The position numbers and the translations under genes are program-made. A DNA stretch of 64,000 nucleotides, from NCBI GenBank assembly GCA_964016985.1, contig OZ024826.1, positions 43,698,978 through 43,762,977 on the forward strand, read 5' to 3'. Source of the stretch: Anodontia alba (lineage: Eukaryota; Mollusca; Bivalvia; Lucinida; Lucinidae). Each line of letters starts with the position of its first letter. Positions within the stretch are counted from its first letter, which is position 1. The notes beneath the pieces are model-generated. The model searched no databases, was not told the DNA's origin, and saw only the letters and a list, made by a program, of their open reading frames with translations. Below are positions 63,919 to 64,000 of this stretch, piece after piece.

Positions 63919-64000
63919 TTACCACCACCAAAATATTTTAGACTGGCTCAGTAATGATAAAGACCTTGAAAGTTTGGTGATATTTATGATGAATTAGAAT

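Overview
The window is eukaryotic, AT-rich DNA that is almost entirely transposable-element sequence. It is crossed on the minus strand by the 5' half of one host gene. The element set suggests a mollusc, most likely a bivalve: rolling-circle-type elements with internal tandem repeats and a GGAC/ACGG microsatellite just before a 3' hairpin (the 'pearl'/HINE architecture known from oysters and other bivalves), tRNA-headed SINEs and dense palindromic MITEs. The species call is inference.

Host gene. Six minus-strand exons join in phase to 323 codons: 47656-47196, 40979-40942, 39729-39514, 33400-33340, 29474-29390 and 2110-1987. From exon 2 onward the product aligns with the cytoplasmic N-terminal domain of SLC4A11, a bicarbonate-transporter-family membrane protein that conducts borate/H+/water. 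The exons for the membrane domain lie beyond the left edge. The introns reach 27 kb and are filled with nested repeats.

Names used here (mine). RC-A to RC-I are pearl/HINE-like elements. HP1 to HP19 are palindromic MITE families. Core I, II and III are hairpin arms that recur in several HP families with different ends. Core I has AAACAGTGYAGAYCCAGATC, core II has GACATTTCATG, core III has GTGGGTACTC.

Layout. 1-2 kb: RC-A copy and the last visible exon. 2-9.7 kb: MITEs, a tRNA-SINE, and a 4.8 kb L1/Tx1-type LINE inserted in an HP1 MITE with a 16-bp target duplication. 9.7-15.6 kb: MITEs and SINEs. 15.7-21.8 kb: a segmental duplication of about 0.9 kb in three partial copies; one holds a mariner (DD34D) that itself holds an RC-A copy. 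22-29 kb: MITEs, a second LINE fragment (RT with PHD-like zinc finger), RC-D. 29-42 kb: four exons between MITEs, SINEs, RC-B, RC-D and RC-E. 42-47 kb: a triple nest and the first coding exon. 48-64 kb: upstream sequence or first intron with RC-C, RC-F and RC-G elements and many MITEs, including an HP2 copy split by two different RC elements.

Main points for the hunt: (1) hairpin cores are shared between MITE families with unrelated ends; (2) several RC families repeatedly sit inside the A-rich right arm of HP2; (3) several TTAA-flanked MITEs are chained end to end through a single TTAA; (4) the SLC4A11-like gene has two tandem splice donors 11 nt apart, and only the weaker-looking one keeps the reading frame. 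Boundaries of degenerate repeats are by eye and good to roughly 5-20 bp; exon, LINE, mariner and TSD boundaries were read base by base.
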